Both the position numbers and the translations under genes were made by a program. From positions 10,541,632 to 10,605,631 of the forward strand of contig NC_089493.1 of NCBI RefSeq assembly GCF_036850765.1: DNA of 64,000 bases, in the 5' to 3' direction. The notes under the pieces were generated by a model that made no database searches, had not been told where the DNA came from, and saw only the letters and a list, made by a program, of their open reading frames with translations. Positions 12,595 to 24,744 of this stretch are shown here, in pieces; the first letter of the stretch is position 1, and each line of letters starts with the position of its first letter. The DNA comes from Saccopteryx bilineata. Taxonomy: Eukaryota; Chordata; Mammalia; Chiroptera; Emballonuridae.

Positions 12595-15500
12595 ATTTTA
12601 TATTATTTTTTGTTGCTTTTTTAAAATTGATTTTAACTTATTGTGTTTACATAGATTCTACTGTTGCTCCAAATGCATCCCCACTTCCCGGTATTCCCCT
12701 CAACATCTCCCTTACCCCCTCCTCAGAGTGCCCTCCCCCCTTCCCTTCAGGTTTATCCCATCCTATCATCCATTTTCCCTCTGTCCTCTTTTCCTCTGGT
12801 CCCTTTGATCCCTCCTCTGTCTCATTCCATTCCTCAGTTCATTGGATTTCTCAAATGAGTGAGGTATGATATTTTTCTTTCTCTGCCTGGCTTATTTCAC
12901 TTAACATAATAGTTTTCAGGTCCATCTAAGTTATTGCAAAAGGTAAGAATTCCTTCTTTTTCAAAGCCCCATAGCATTCCATTGCATATATGTACCACTG
13001 CTTTATAATCCACTCGTCCACTGATGGACACTTGGGCTGTTTCCAGATCTTCACTATTGTGAACAATGCTGCCATAAACATGGGGGTTCATTTCTCCTTT
13101 TGAAACAGTGCTATGGTGTTCTTGGGATATATTCCTAAAAGTGGGATAGCTGGGTCAAAAGGCAGTTTGATTTTTAATTTTTTGAGGAATCTCCATACTG
13201 TTTTCCACAGTGACTGTACCAGTCTGCATTCCCACCAGCATGCAGGAGGGTTCCCTTTTCTCCACATCCTCGCCAGCACTTATTCTGTGTTGTTTTGTTG
13301 ATGAGCGTCATTCTGACTGATGTGAGGTGATATCTCATTGTGGTTTTAATTTGCATTTCTCTAATGATTAGTGATATTGAGCATTTTTTCATATGCCTAT
13401 TGGCCATCTGTATGTCCTCTTTGGAGAAGTGTCTATTCATTTCTTTTGCCCATTTTTTATAGGATTGTTTGTCTTCCTGGTGTTGAGTTTTACAAGTTCT
13501 TTTTAAATTTTGGTTATTAACCCCTTATCAGATGTATTGTCAAATATGTTCTCCCATTGTGTCATTTGTCTTTTTATTCTGTTCTTATTGTCTTTAGCTG
13601 TGCAAAAGCTTTTTAGTTTGATATAGTCCCATTTGTTTATCCTGTCTTTTATTTCCCTTGCCCGTGGAGATAAATTAGCAAATATATTGTTGCAAGAGAT
13701 GTCAGAGAACTTACTGCCTATGTTTTCTTCTAAGATGCTTATGGTTTCATGGATTACATTTAAGTCTTTTATCCATTTTGAGTTTATTTTTCTGAATGGT
13801 GTAAGTTGGTGGTCTAATTTCATTTTTTTGCAAGTAGCTGTCCAATTTTCCCAACACCATTTGTTGAAGAGGCTGTCTTTACGTCATTGTATGCTCTTAC
13901 CTCCTTTGTCAAATATCAGTTGTCCATAAAGGTGTGGATTTATTTCTGGGTTCTCTGTTCTGTTCCATTGATCTATATGCGTGTTTTTATGCCAGTACCA
14001 AGCTGTTTTGAGTACAATGACCTTGTAGTATAACTTGATATCAGGAAGTGTGATGCCTCCCACTTTATTCTTCCTTTTCAAGATTGCTGAGGTTATTCCT
14101 GTTCTTATATGGTTCCATATAAATTTTTGGAATGTGTGTTCTATATCTTTGAAGTATGTCATTGCTATTTTAATCGGTATTGCATTGAATTTATAAATTG
14201 CTTTGGGTAATATAGACATTTTATTGATGTTTATTCTTCCTATCCATGAACATGGTATATGCTTCCACGTGTTTGTATCTTTCTTGATTTTTTTTATCAA
14301 TGTTTTCTAATTTTCCAAGTACAAGTCTTTAATCACTTTGGTTAAATTTACTCCTACTTTATTTTTTTTGTTGCAATAGTGAAGGTGATTGTTTCCTTAA
14401 TTTCTCTTTCTGACTGTTCATTGTTGGTGTATAAAAATGTCTCTGATTGCTGAGTATTGATTTTATATCCTGCCACCTTGCTGAATTCATTTATCAGGTC
14501 CAATAGTTTTTTGACTGAGACTTTAGGGTTTTCAATATACAATATCATATCATCTGCAAATAATGATATTTTTACTTCTTCTTTTCCAATATGGATGCCT
14601 TTTATTTCTTCTTCTTGTCTGATAGTTGTGACTAGGACTTCCAGTACTATGTTGAATGAGAGTGGTGAAAGGGGGCACCCCTGCCTTGTTCCTGATCTTA
14701 AGGGGATTGCTTTTAATTTTTGCCCATTGAGTATGATGTTGCCTGTGGGTTTGTCATAGATGGCCTTTATCATGTTGAGGTATATTCTCTGTATTCCCAC
14801 TTTGCTGAGAGTTTTGATCATGAATAAGTGCTGGATTTTATCAAATGCTTTTTCTGCATCTACTGAAATTATCATGTGGTTTTTCTCCTTCCTTTTGTTT
14901 ATGTGATGAATCAATTGATTTGCAAATATTGTACCAGCATTGCCTCCCCAGAATAAATCCCACTTGATTATGGTGTATGATTTTTTTCATATATTGCTGG
15001 ATCTGGTTTGCTAATATTTTGTTGAGGATTTTAGCATCTAAATTCATCAGGGATATTGGCCTATAATTTTCTTTCTTTGTGTTGTCTTTGCCTGGTATTG
15101 GGATCAGAATAATGCTAGCATCATAAAAGGAGCTTGGAACTCTTCCTTCTTGACTTTTTTGAAATAGCTTGTGAAGGATAGGAGTTAGCTCTTCTTTGAA
15201 TATTTGGTAGATTTCACTTGTGAAAACATCTGGCCCCGGGCTTTTGTTTGTTGGAGTTTTTTGATAACTATTTCAATCTCAGTTGTTGTAGTCAGTCTGT
15301 TTAGGCTTTCTGATACTTCCAGATTGATTTTTAAAAGATTATATGTTTCAAGAAATGTATCCATTTCATCTAGGTTGTCTAATTTTTTGGCATACAGTTC
15401 TTCATAGTATTTTCTTACAATCCTTTGTATTTCTGTTGTGTCAGTTGTTATTTCTCCACTCTCATTTCTAATTTTATTTATTTATTTATTTATTTATTTA

Positions 15501-17098
15501 TTTTTGGTGAGTCTGGCTAAAGGTTCATCAATCTTGTTTACCTTTTCAAAGAACGAGCTCCTGGTTTCATTGATTCTCTGTATTGTTTCTTTAGCCTTTA
15601 TGTCATTTATTTCCACTCTGATCTTTATTATTTCCTTCCTTCTACTACTTCTGGACTTTACTTGCTGATCTTTTTCTAGTTCTTTTAGATGCAGGGTTAA
15701 GTTGTTTATTTGAGCTTTTTCTAGCTTCTTAAAGTGTGCCTGTAGTGCTATGAACTTCCCTCTCAGTACTGCTTTTGCTGTGTCCCATAAATTTTGAGTT
15801 GTTGTATGCTCATTATCATTCATTTCTAGGAATTTTTTTATTTTTTCTTTAATCTCATTGTTAACCCATTCATTATTTAATAACATGCTATTTAATTTCC
15901 AAGTGTTTGAGTATTTTTCAGTTTTTCTTTTGTAGTTGATTTTTAGTTTCACGCCATTGTGATCAGAGAAAGTGCTTGATATGATTTCAATCTTCTTAAA
16001 TTTGTTGAGACTGCTTTTGTACGCTAACATGTGCTCTATCCTAGAGAATGTACCATGAGCACTTGAAAAGAATGTATATTCTGCTGCTTTAGGGTGAAAG
16101 GTTCTGAAGATATCTATTAAATTGAGTTGATCTAGTGTGTCCTTTAAGTCTGCTGTTTCTTTGTTAATTTTCTTTCTTGAGGGTTTATCTAGTGATGTTA
16201 GTGGGGTATTGAAATCCCCTACTATTATAGTATTGCTGTTGATCTCGTCCTTTATATCCATCAAAGTATGCTTTATATATTTAGGTGCTCCTATATTAGG
16301 TGCGTAGATATTTATAATGGTTATATCTTCCTGTTAGATTGCTCCCTTTATCATTATGTAGTGACCTCCTTTATCTCTTACTTTAGCCTTTGTTTTAAAG
16401 TCCATTCTGTCTGATTTAAGTATTGCTACCCCAGCTTTTTTTTTCATTCCCATTTGCATGAAATATTTTTTTCCATCCTTTTACCTTCAGTCTATGTGCA
16501 TCTTTTGTTTTGAGGTGTGTCTCTTGTAGACAGTATACGTATGGGTCCTGTTTTTTTATCCACACAGCTACCCTATGTCTTTTGATTGGATCATTTAATC
16601 CATTTACATTTAAGGTTATTATTGATATGTAGTTGTTTCTTGCCATTTTATTCTTTAAAGCTGTATTCCTATTTTGCTATATTCTTTTCCCCCTTTGATA
16701 TGTTTACAACAGGCCCCTTAACATTTCTTGCAGCATTGGTTTGGTTTTAATGAATTCCTTGAGTTTGTTTTTTGTCTGGGATGATTTTTATTTCTTCTTT
16801 AATTTTAAACGACAGCCTTGCTGGATAAAGTAGTCTTGGTTATAGGCTCTTGTTCTGCATTACTTTGAATATTTCTTGCCATTCCCTTCTGGCCTCAAGT
16901 GTTTCCATTGAGAAGTCAGATGTCATCCTTATGGGCTCCTTTGTAGGTGATATCCTTTTTTTCTCTAGCAGCTTTTAATGTTTTCTCTTAGCTTTGGTAT
17001 TTTAATTATGATGTGTCTTGGTGTAGATTTCTTTGGGTTTCTCTTTAATGGTATTCTCTGTGCTTCTTGAACTTGTGTGACTTCTTTTATTCTTTTTA
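12595..17098 (-). mobile_element. L1 retrotransposon, 5'-truncated, inserted in the provirus
   Basis: Antisense to the provirus. ORF2 pieces read from ~16646 down to ~12900: endonuclease start (LNVNGLNDPIKRH, LQETHLKT), reverse transcriptase (FADDMILY at 14354-14914) and the Cys-rich C-terminal region ([12 protein letters not shown]). Above 16680 a decayed ORF1 C-terminal domain is visible (ARREW-like). Stops and frameshifts are numerous and no copy-specific activity is expected. Its 3' UTR differs from the 42-46 kb L1, so it is another subfamily. No convincing duplication was found. Confidence 0.9.
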
Positions 17099-17190
17099 AT
17101 AAAAATAGTTAAAATCTATACATTTTAAGAGCCTGAACACGAGTCTGAATTCCAGTACAGATCCATCAAAGGTGGCAAGATTTTTCTTCC

Positions 17191-17802
17191 ATGATGCTGT
17201 TGCAACATCTTATTAAGTCTTTAAAGCAAACCAAGAGACTTGTTGAACTAATCATCGCTGTCATTATGGGACTAATAGCTGTAACCACTGTGGCTGCTGT
17301 ATCTGGAATTGCATTACATCAAAGCATACAGACTGTGGTCTTTGTACAAAAATGGCATGAAAATTCTAAACAACTGTGGATTTCTCAACAACATATAAAT
17401 AGTAACATTAATGCTAAAGTTAATAATTTAGAACAAACTGTGATTATGTTAGGAAATCAAATTGTTAGTCTACAAAGACAAATTAAGCTAAAATGTGATT
17501 GGAATGTAACTACTTTTTGTGTTACCTTTTTTTCTTGGAATTATACTTATTTCCCTTGGGAAAATATTAAAAAGCATTTGTTAAATCATGGAAACTTAAC
17601 TATGAAAATTTTAAATTTACGAAAGCATATTAATGCTTTTAGGAATCAGTTGAAATTGATTAATGAAGAAAATTTACTAACAGCTATTTCTAATGGAATT
17701 AGTAACTTGTATCCTTTAAAACAATTTAAGATTTTTTGGAGGAACTGTAGGAGGCATTGTACTAATCATTTGTTTTATATTTCTTTTATTATATTTAGTT
17801 AG
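17191..17802 (+). pseudogene. Endogenous retroviral env, transmembrane-subunit remnant
   Basis: A 203-codon frame starts just after the L1. It has a hydrophobic N-terminal fusion-peptide-like segment, a heptad-type helical region, a short Cys-X6-Cys loop and Asn-linked glycosylation motifs. The layout matches betaretroviral TM proteins. The surface subunit is missing. A frame break just ahead of the membrane anchor leaves the anchor-like stretch in another frame, so no membrane-held protein can be made. Length and the surrounding proviral context make it a fossil, though an uninterrupted ectodomain frame of this size in an old element is notable. Confidence 0.8.
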
Positions 17803-18384
17803 AAGAAGAGACATTCGACGTCAAAGCAAAATAGCCTTTATATAGCATTCAGCTCTAGAAATTAGAAGGAAATGTATTATAAGTTTTTAAAAAGGTAGAA
17901 ACATCATCTGCTAAAACTAAGCATTTCAGAAGGGATGTTGCTCCTCACTCACATAACTATAATTAACTCTGTTTGGCCCCTAAATGGCTGGTTAGTCAAA
18001 GACGGGTAAGATTCCTGAAGGTAGGAACAACCTAAGACAGGCACAGTCGAAGAGGGGCCATCAGAAGAAGACTTAAGAACTAACAAAAATGAGGCTCAAA
18101 CCCTCACCCCGGAGACTACCAGAGACTGCTCCCCTGAAGTAGTGGCCATCACCTACTGTCCAGGGAACCTAAAGAGGGGGACTCAATGGAAACTCTAGAA
18201 AAAACAAGCAGCTGATAATACTACCAATAAAGTAGCCCTAAAACTGGTAGGGTTTTTAGGAAATTTTAGTAATTTCACTAGAACCCTTGTTGCCTAAGGT
18301 TATTTTGTAACCAATTAGAAAAAAAATTTTCCAGAAAGAAAAGGATGACTAAGGATAAGAAATGATTAGAAAAGTCAGTGCAAG

Positions 18385-18410
18385 CTAAAGAAAAAAGAAA
18401 AAAGGAGGAT
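18385..18410 (+). other. Polypurine tract of the provirus
   Basis: A run of A and G (ending AAAAAAGGAGG) lies directly before the 3' LTR, where plus-strand priming occurs in retroviruses. Confidence 0.7.
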
Positions 18411-18411
18411 A

Positions 18412-18863
18412 TGTAGGAGACAACCCTGCACCAATATAAGCGGCAGTTAACTGCAGAGCAAAGGTTACTTGGAGACAAGAGATCTTGGTATATATTAGCC
18501 ATGGAGAGACATTGGCCTGGGTTACTTAAATGCAAGTATGCAGAATTCTTGTAGGAATGTCTCCAAGAATCAGATGTCCTTTATGATTGATAAGCTCTGA
18601 GGCTCTGACTCTTCTTGTGTCTTTGTTCATGAAAGAAACAATAGATGTGCAGGGTTAGGGATGAAACAGATGGGGAAAAAAGACTTGTGCAACTTTCTAG
18701 TTTTATCTGCTGACCTATGTATGGCTTTTGAAACTCAATAAATATGCAGTGGCTCAGTTTATCGGGCTGAATCTGTGTCTAAGAGTTTCAGCTTTCTGCC
18801 CATTAACTTGCATCTGGTGTGTCTTTTGCCTCGCAAGTCCAAACTGTAAAGAAATTCATAACA
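18412..18863 (+). repeat. 3' LTR of the provirus
   Basis: 452 bp, begins TGTAGGAG, ends TAACA, uninterrupted. It contains the CAATAAATATGCAGTGG block also present in the 5' LTR and is followed by the TGTGGG duplication. Confidence 0.95.
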
Positions 18864-19070
18864 TGTGGGAAAATAACTTCACAGTGGGGAAACCTGACAA
18901 ATGCAACTTCAGTCAGGTGGTCAAGCTCAGCATCAATAGCAATAAGTCATGTTGACAGCATGTACCCCTGACAAGATATGGTAAGAATGGCACTTTATCT
19001 CTGTGGTCTTTCTTCCTCCCCCCAATCCATAACTCTAATCTAATCATGAGGAAAATTCAAGAGAGATCAC

Positions 19071-19497
19071 TGCCGCGGACCAGCGCAGCTCCTAATAACG
19101 GTGCGGAATTAAGGAAACATACTCATCAAGAAAAAATGGGACCGGGAAGACTCTTTAAATGCTGATGGCAATATCTGAGAGCCCCAAAGCCCCAGTTTGC
19201 TTTATTATATAGCCATATGCAAATCAAGGAAGTCTTTGTAACAAAGTTACACATCAGAGGCTAAAGCAGGAACTCTCCCAAGGCAAAAACAGAAATCCCC
19301 CCACCATGCATAAGTGAAATCAACCAACATCTGAACAGACAAAGAGTAAGAGGAAGGACATGTAAATTGCTTCCAGAAACTTAAGGAAGCAAGTGAAGTG
19401 GGTGCTCATAGCCAACATGGAGGTGAAGGGGGGAGAACCCAGCCTTTTGCTAAGCCTCAAATCTATAGTGGCTTTTTGCCATTTATGGTCCACAACA
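19071..19497 (-). mobile_element. Solo LTR, family X copy 1
   Basis: TG...CA ends, flanked by GATCAC/GATTAC (6-bp duplication, one mismatch). The minus strand carries TATATAATAAAGC. Closely related to 41205-41660. A 6-bp duplication suggests class II. Confidence 0.8.
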
Positions 19498-19869
19498 GAT
19501 TACAGTGAAAAAACATTCTCCAAAATACCTGACCAGCCTCCGTCAAAGCTGGCAAGGTCATCAAAGACACGAAAAGCATGAGAAACTGTCACAGCCTCAA
19601 GGAGCCTAAATTGGCACGATGTCTAATGTGATATCCTGAATGGGGCCCTGGACCAGAAGGATATTAGGTTAAAACTAAGAAAATCTGCATAAACTATGGA
19701 CTTCAATTAATAATAATGTGCCAACAATGGTTCATTAATTATACCAAATATACCCTACCTATATATAAGATGTTAAGGAGAAAATGGGTGTGGGGTATAT
19801 TTGAACCCTGTACTATATTTGAAATCTTTCTATAAATCTAAAATTTTCTTTAAAAATAAAGTTTATTTA

Positions 19870-20257
19870 TCCCAGGCAATGGTGCAGTGGATAGAGCATC
19901 AGACTGGGATGCAGAGATCCCAGGTTTGAGTCCCCAAGGTCGCCGGCTTGAGCACGGGCTTATCCAGCTCGAGTATGAGCTCACCAACTTGAGCACAGGT
20001 TGACAGCTTGACTGTGGGATCATAGACATGACTCATGGTCTCTGGCTTGAGCCCAAGCTTGCTGGTTTGAGCAAGGGGCCACTCGTTTTGCTGTAGTACC
20101 CCAGTCAAGGCATGTATGAGAAGGCAATCAATGAACACCTAAAGTGCCGCAATGAAGAGTCGATGCTTCTTATCTCTCTCTTCCTGCCTGTCTGTCCCTG
20201 TCTTTCTCTCTCTGTCTCTCTCTCTCTCTGTTCCTGTCTCTCGTTCTAAAAAATAAA
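19870..20257 (+). mobile_element. Second-type tRNA SINE (GTCGCCGGCTTGAGC body)
   Basis: Head CCCAGGCAATGGTGCAGTGG, repeated GGCTTGAGC units, TCTCTCTCTGTCT 3' part. Flanked by AAATAAAGTTTATTTA on both sides. Confidence 0.88.
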
Positions 20258-20401
20258 AAAATAAAGTTTATTTAAAAATATGTAGTCCCAATATGCCCAC
20301 AACTACAAACTTTACCAAGGGATATAAAAGAAAACTTGAATACATAGGAAGACTTATCAGGTTCCTCGATGTAAAAAATAGGTTTTGTAAAGATAACTCT
20401 T

Positions 20402-20786
20402 CGGCCCTGGCCGTTTGGCTCAGTGGTAGAGCGTTGGCCTGGTGTGCAGGAGTCCCAGGTTCGATTCCCGACCAGGGCACACAGGAGAAGTGCCCATCTG
20501 CTTCTCCACCCCTCCCCCTCTCCTTCCTCTCTCTCTCTCTTTCCCTCCCGCAGCAAGACTCCATTGGAGCAAGGATGGCGCGAGTGCTGGGGATGGCTCC
20601 TTGGCCTCTGCCCCAGGCGCTAGAGTGGCTCTGGTCGCGGCAGAGCGACGCCTCGGAGGGGCAGAGTATCGCCCCCTGGTGGGCAGAGCGTCACCCCCTG
20701 GTGGGCGTGCCGGGTGGATCCCAGTCGGGCGCATGCGGGAGTCTGTCTGTCTCTCCCTGTTTCCAGCTTCAGAAAAATGCAAAAAA
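20402..20786 (+). mobile_element. Long tRNA-derived SINE, first of a tandem pair
   Basis: Head GGCCCTGGCCGTTTGGCTCA. It ends in a short A-run directly abutting the next SINE head. The left flank is AGATAACTCT (20391-20400). Confidence 0.92.
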
Positions 20787-21175
20787 GGCCCTGGCCAGTT
20801 GGCTCAGCGGTAGAGCGTCAGCCTGGCGTGTGGGGGACCCGGGTTCGATTCCCGGCCAGGGCACATAGGAGAGGCGCCCATTTGCTTCTTCACCCTCCCC
20901 CTCCTTCCTCTCTGTCTCTCTCTTCCCCTCCCGCAGCCAAGGCTCCATTGGAGCAAAGATGGCCCAGGCACTGGGGTTGGCTCCTTGGCCTCTGCCCCAG
21001 GCGCTAGAGTGGCTCTGGTTGCGGCAGAGCATCACCCCCTGGTGGGCAAAGCGTCGCCCCCTGGTGGACGTGCCGGGTGGATCCCGGTCGGGTGCATGCG
21101 GGAGTCTGTCTGACTGTCTCTCCCCGTTTCCAGCTTCAGAAAGAAAAAAAAAATGTAAAAAAAAAAAAAAAAAAA
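20787..21175 (+). mobile_element. Long tRNA-derived SINE, second of a tandem pair
   Basis: Head GGCCCTGGCCAGTTGGCTCA. The long A-rich tail is followed by AGATAACTCT (21176-21185), the partner of the duplication left of the first SINE. Confidence 0.92.
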
Positions 21176-21317
21176 AGATAACTCTCCGTAAATATTTATT
21201 CCAACCTTTAGCTCAATTTCAATCAAATTAGCAAACAATATTTTTTGAAAATTAAAAAAAGTTTTGAAGTTCATCTTAAGAATTAACAGGTAGGGAAAGG
21301 TAACTTTTAAAAATATT

Positions 21318-21341
21318 TTTATTTATTGATTTTAGAGCAGA

Positions 21342-21373
<32 letters not shown>

Positions 21374-21475
21374 GAACATCTATCTGTTCTGTCATGTGCC
21401 CTGACTGGAGATTGAACTATCAACTTCTGTGCTTCTGGACAAAGCTCTCACCAACTGAACTATCCAGTCACAGCT
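21318..21475 (-). mobile_element. Degenerate Ves-type SINE
   Basis: TTTATTGATTTTAGAGCAG, an (ACAG)n tract and a worn tRNA-like end (GAACTATCCAGTCACAGC). Confidence 0.65.
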
Positions 21476-21616
21476 AGGTAGATTTTTTAAACCTAAATAA
21501 AAATGGAACAATCAAATATTAAATGAAATATTAAGTTAATAAACATTAAAACAGTGTAATATTGTTGTGAGAAGAGATAGCTCATTAGAACAGAGTAGAA
21601 ATTTCCAAAGTAAGAC

Positions 21617-21900
21617 CTGACCAGTAGTGGCACAGTGGATAGAGTGTCAAGCTAGGACAGAAACCCCAAGATCACTGGCTTGAGTGTAGGATCATCAACA
21701 TGACCTCATGGTTGCCAGCTTGAGCCCAAGGTCACTGGCTTGAGCAAAGGGTCACTTGGCCGGCTGAAGCCCCCCAGTCAAGGTACATATGAGAAACAAT
21801 CAATGAACAAGTAAAAATGCTGCAACTACAAATGGATGCTTCTCATCTCTCTTCTTTCCTGTCTCACTCTCTCTCTTTCTTTCACAAATAAATAAAAAGT
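21617..21900 (+). mobile_element. Second-type tRNA SINE
   Basis: GACCTGACCAGTAGTGGCAC head, TGGCTTGAGC repeats and TTCACAAATAAATAAAAAG tail. Older than the copy at 19870. Confidence 0.8.
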
Positions 21901-21970
21901 TTTATTAGTAGTAAAAAGAAATGTAGATCAGAGTAAGTTACCATTTTTTCACCTTTCATCAGCATATATA

Positions 21971-22350
21971 TATAAGTATATATATTTTTTGTATTTTTCT
22001 GAAGTTAGAAACGGGGAGGCAGTCAGACAGACTCCCACATGCGCCCGACCGGGATCCACCCGGCATGCCCACCAGGGGGTGATGCTCTGCCCATCTGGGG
22101 CGTCGCTCTGTTGCAACCAGAGCCTTTCTAGCACCTGAGGCAGAGGCCATAGAGCCATCCTCAGCACCCGGGCCAACCTTGCTCCAGTGGAGCCTCGGCT
22201 GCAGGAGGGGAAGAGAGAGACAGAGAGGAAGGAGAGGGGGAGGGGTGGAGAAGCAGATGGGCGCTTCTCCTGTGTGCCCTGGCCAGGAATTGAACCCAGG
22301 ACTCCTGCATGCCAGGCCGATACTCTACCACTGAGCCAACCAGCCAGGGC
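21971..22350 (-). mobile_element. Long tRNA-derived SINE
   Basis: Flanked by TCATCAGCATATAT (21957-21970, 22351-22364), a perfect duplication. Confidence 0.95.
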
Positions 22351-22686
22351 TCATCAGCATATATTTTTAACGACAAAACTAATGTTAGGAATAGAAAAAA
22401 AAAAAAGATCCTCCCACATACTTCTGGTAGGAGTGCAAACTGATACAATATTTTTAGTGGGAAACCAAACAGCAAGTACCAATTGTCATAGAAATGTGTA
22501 GTTTCTGACTCAGCGATTCCACCTTGAGGGATATAGTATCAGAAAATACTGTGTGCCAGGATAACTCATAGGAGCAAAATTTAGAAAGAATTTAAAGTCT
22601 TTGAAAGTGGAGTTGACATATTGAACTATTCTAACACATCCACAGGGCAGAATATTTGATAAGCAAAAGTCATTTTGAAATTCCGG

Positions 22687-23073
22687 GCCTTGGCCGGTTG
22701 GCTCAGTGGTAGAGCATCGGGCTGGTGTGCAGGAGTCCCAGGTTCGATTCCTGGCCAGGGCACAAAGGAGAAGCGCCCATCTGCTTCTCCACCCCTCCCC
22801 CTCTCCTTCCTCTCTGTCTCTCTCTTCCCCTCCCACAGCCAAGGCTCCATTGGAGCAAAGTTTGCCCGGGCGCTGAGGATGGCTCTATGGCCTCTGCCTC
22901 AGGCACTAGAATGGCTCTGGTTGCAACAGAGCAAAGCCCCAGATGTGCAGAGCATCGCCCCCTGGTGGGCTTGCCGGGTGGATCCCGGTCGGGTGCATGT
23001 GGGAGTCTGTCTGCCTCCCCGTTTCCAACTTCAGAAAAATACAAAAAAAAAAAAAAAGAAAAAAAAAAAGAAA
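22687..23073 (+). mobile_element. Long tRNA-derived SINE
   Basis: Flanked by GAAATTCCGG (22677-22686, 23074-23083). Confidence 0.95.
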
Positions 23074-23518
23074 GAAATTCCGGCAAAGGTGGATGTGTAG
23101 AGAAGGAAAACAGATCAGGGATCCCCAAGGCCTGGGGTTGGGTCTGGGAGGGGTTGGCATGAAAGAATTGGGAGTGGAGGGGAGAGCTGGTGAGAATGTT
23201 CTATATCTGAGCTGGTGGTTCCATACCTGTAAGAGTTTGTCCACACTTATGGAAGTACACACTGAAAGGCTGAATTCACTTTGAGTTACACCTCAATAAA
23301 TTTGACTTTTAAAAAATCCTATTGAATGAGTTCTGGCAAGGTAACTAAGAGTTTGATAATATACACCAAGATCGCAGGCTGGATCTCCCCGCATGCCACA
23401 TACAAGAATCAACGATGAAAATAAATTTAAAAATTAAACAAACAAAAACCCTTGAGGGATGTTGTAAGTTGAAATAAAAAATTAAGGAATGATTCCACCA
23501 TTTAAAAATAAATAAATA

Positions 23519-23975
23519 GGCCCTGGCCGGTTGGCTCAGCGGTAGAGCATCGGTCTAGCGTGCGGAGGACCCGGGCTCGATTCCCGGCCAGGGCACATAG
23601 GAGAAGCGCCCATTTGCTTCTCCACCCCTCCGCCGCACCTTCCTCTCTGTCTCTCTCTTCCCCTCCCGCAGCCAAGGCTCCATTGGAGCAAAGATGGCCC
23701 GGGCGCTGGGGATGGCTCTGTGGCCTCTGCCCCAGGCGCTAGAGTGGCTCTGGTTGCAACATGGCGACACCCAGGAGGGTCGCAACATGGCGACGCCCAG
23801 GATGGGCAGAGCATCGCCCCCTGGTGGGCAGAGCGTCGCCCCTGGTGGGCGTGCCGGGTGGATCCTGGTCGGGCGCATGCGGGAGTCTGTCTGTCTCTCC
23901 CTGTTTCCAGCTTCAGAAAAATGCAAAAATAAATAAATAAATAAATAAATAAATAAAAATAAATAAATAAATAAA
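23519..23975 (+). mobile_element. Long tRNA-derived SINE with (AAAT)n tail
   Basis: Same subfamily as 5688-6125 (duplicated GGTCGCAACATGGCGAC segment). The tail is an AAATAAAT microsatellite and the left flank is also AAATAAAT. Confidence 0.9.
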
Positions 23976-24419
23976 AGTAAAACATTCCGTTGAAGAGTGT
24001 TAAACAGCCTGGGGAAATCTAAATGAGCGATTAAATAAAATTAGGACTTTGCAAAAGAGTGTGCATAGAGTGAACGGAACCTGGGGGTGGGCGGTTACAT
24101 GTTCCGAGAGCGAGTGACAGAGATGGGGTGGCCTTGGAGAGGCAGATCGGAGGGAAATGCTCCCAAACGAAATTAAATGAGATTAAATATTGGTTTTTTG
24201 CCTTGGGTTGTGTTTGTTTTTTTGTTGGGGTTTTTTGCTTTGCATTGTTATGGTTTTTGCAGTGAACTGCTCTTCTGTCATGCGGCGGTGGTGGAGGGAG
24301 GGCAGGTGGATCCAAGTTGGAGCATAGCTCACCAGCTTAAGCTTCGGCTCTCAGGTGGATACAAGTTGGAGCACTGCTCATCACCAGCTTCGGCCCTCAG
24401 GTGCTCTAGGTTCCTTTTC

Positions 24420-24744
24420 CTTCGGTAGGGCCATCAAGCAAGAGACAAACCTACCCAAGGGAAACCGCGAGTGGGCAGGAGAGCCAGCGGGGGAACGGTA
24501 GGTCGGCGAGTGGGGTGGGGATTAGGGAGAGTGAGCAGACCCGTGAGTGGGGTGCGGGTGGGCGCGGGCCAGCGCGCCTGGAACTGATAAGACCGGCGGG
24601 CGGGCTGAAGATGCGTCCCCTGGCGTTGTGCCTGCGGGAAGGAGCTGCGAGAGGCGGGCGGTGTCCCCATTGGTTCTTCTGTGAAGTAATATCCCAAAGA
24701 TCAGAGTCATTTTCTGAGCTGAGCTGGGACCAGGGCGCCTCACC
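24420..24744 (+). promoter_or_regulatory. GC-rich 5' region of the IFI27L2-like gene
   Basis: A GC- and CpG-enriched stretch (GCGGGC, GGCGCGGGCC, GGCGGGCGG) directly precedes the first coding exon. An inverted CCAAT motif (CCATTGG) lies near 24667. No TATA box and no GAAANNGAAA-type interferon element was found, unlike the IFI27-like gene B. The transcription start is inferred to lie shortly before the ATG but cannot be fixed from sequence. Confidence 0.4.

Larger units (their letters stand above)
9813..18863 (+). mobile_element. Betaretrovirus-like (class II) endogenous provirus, defective
   Basis: Two related LTRs (9813-11192, 18412-18863) are flanked by a perfect 6-bp duplication, TGTGGG (9807-9812, 18864-18869). 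A Lys-type primer site follows the 5' LTR and a purine tract precedes the 3' LTR. Only the start of gag and the transmembrane part of env are recognisable. No protease, reverse transcriptase or integrase of its own was found, so a large internal deletion is inferred. Later insertions are a solo LTR (9901-10437), SINEs (10768-11144, 11431-11799) and an antisense L1 (~12595-17098). The LTRs differ at very roughly 30-40 of ~450 positions by eye, so the copy is old. It cannot encode a virus. Confidence 0.9.

Noticed and set aside
14354..14914. Reverse transcriptase frame as a possible retroviral pol or cellular RT
   Set aside because: Its context (endonuclease upstream, Cys-rich domain downstream, antisense to the provirus) is L1 ORF2.
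12595..17110. Target-site duplication for the L1 in the provirus (TTTTAAG...CCTGAA on both sides)
   Set aside because: The similar words are not adjacent to the L1 ends and do not align cleanly, so no duplication is claimed.
20293..20868. 191-codon and similar frames rich in PWPVG, RFPARAHRRS and ASAPGARVALV
   Set aside because: The same peptides recur in every SINE copy in several frames. They are chance open frames of GC-rich SINE bodies.
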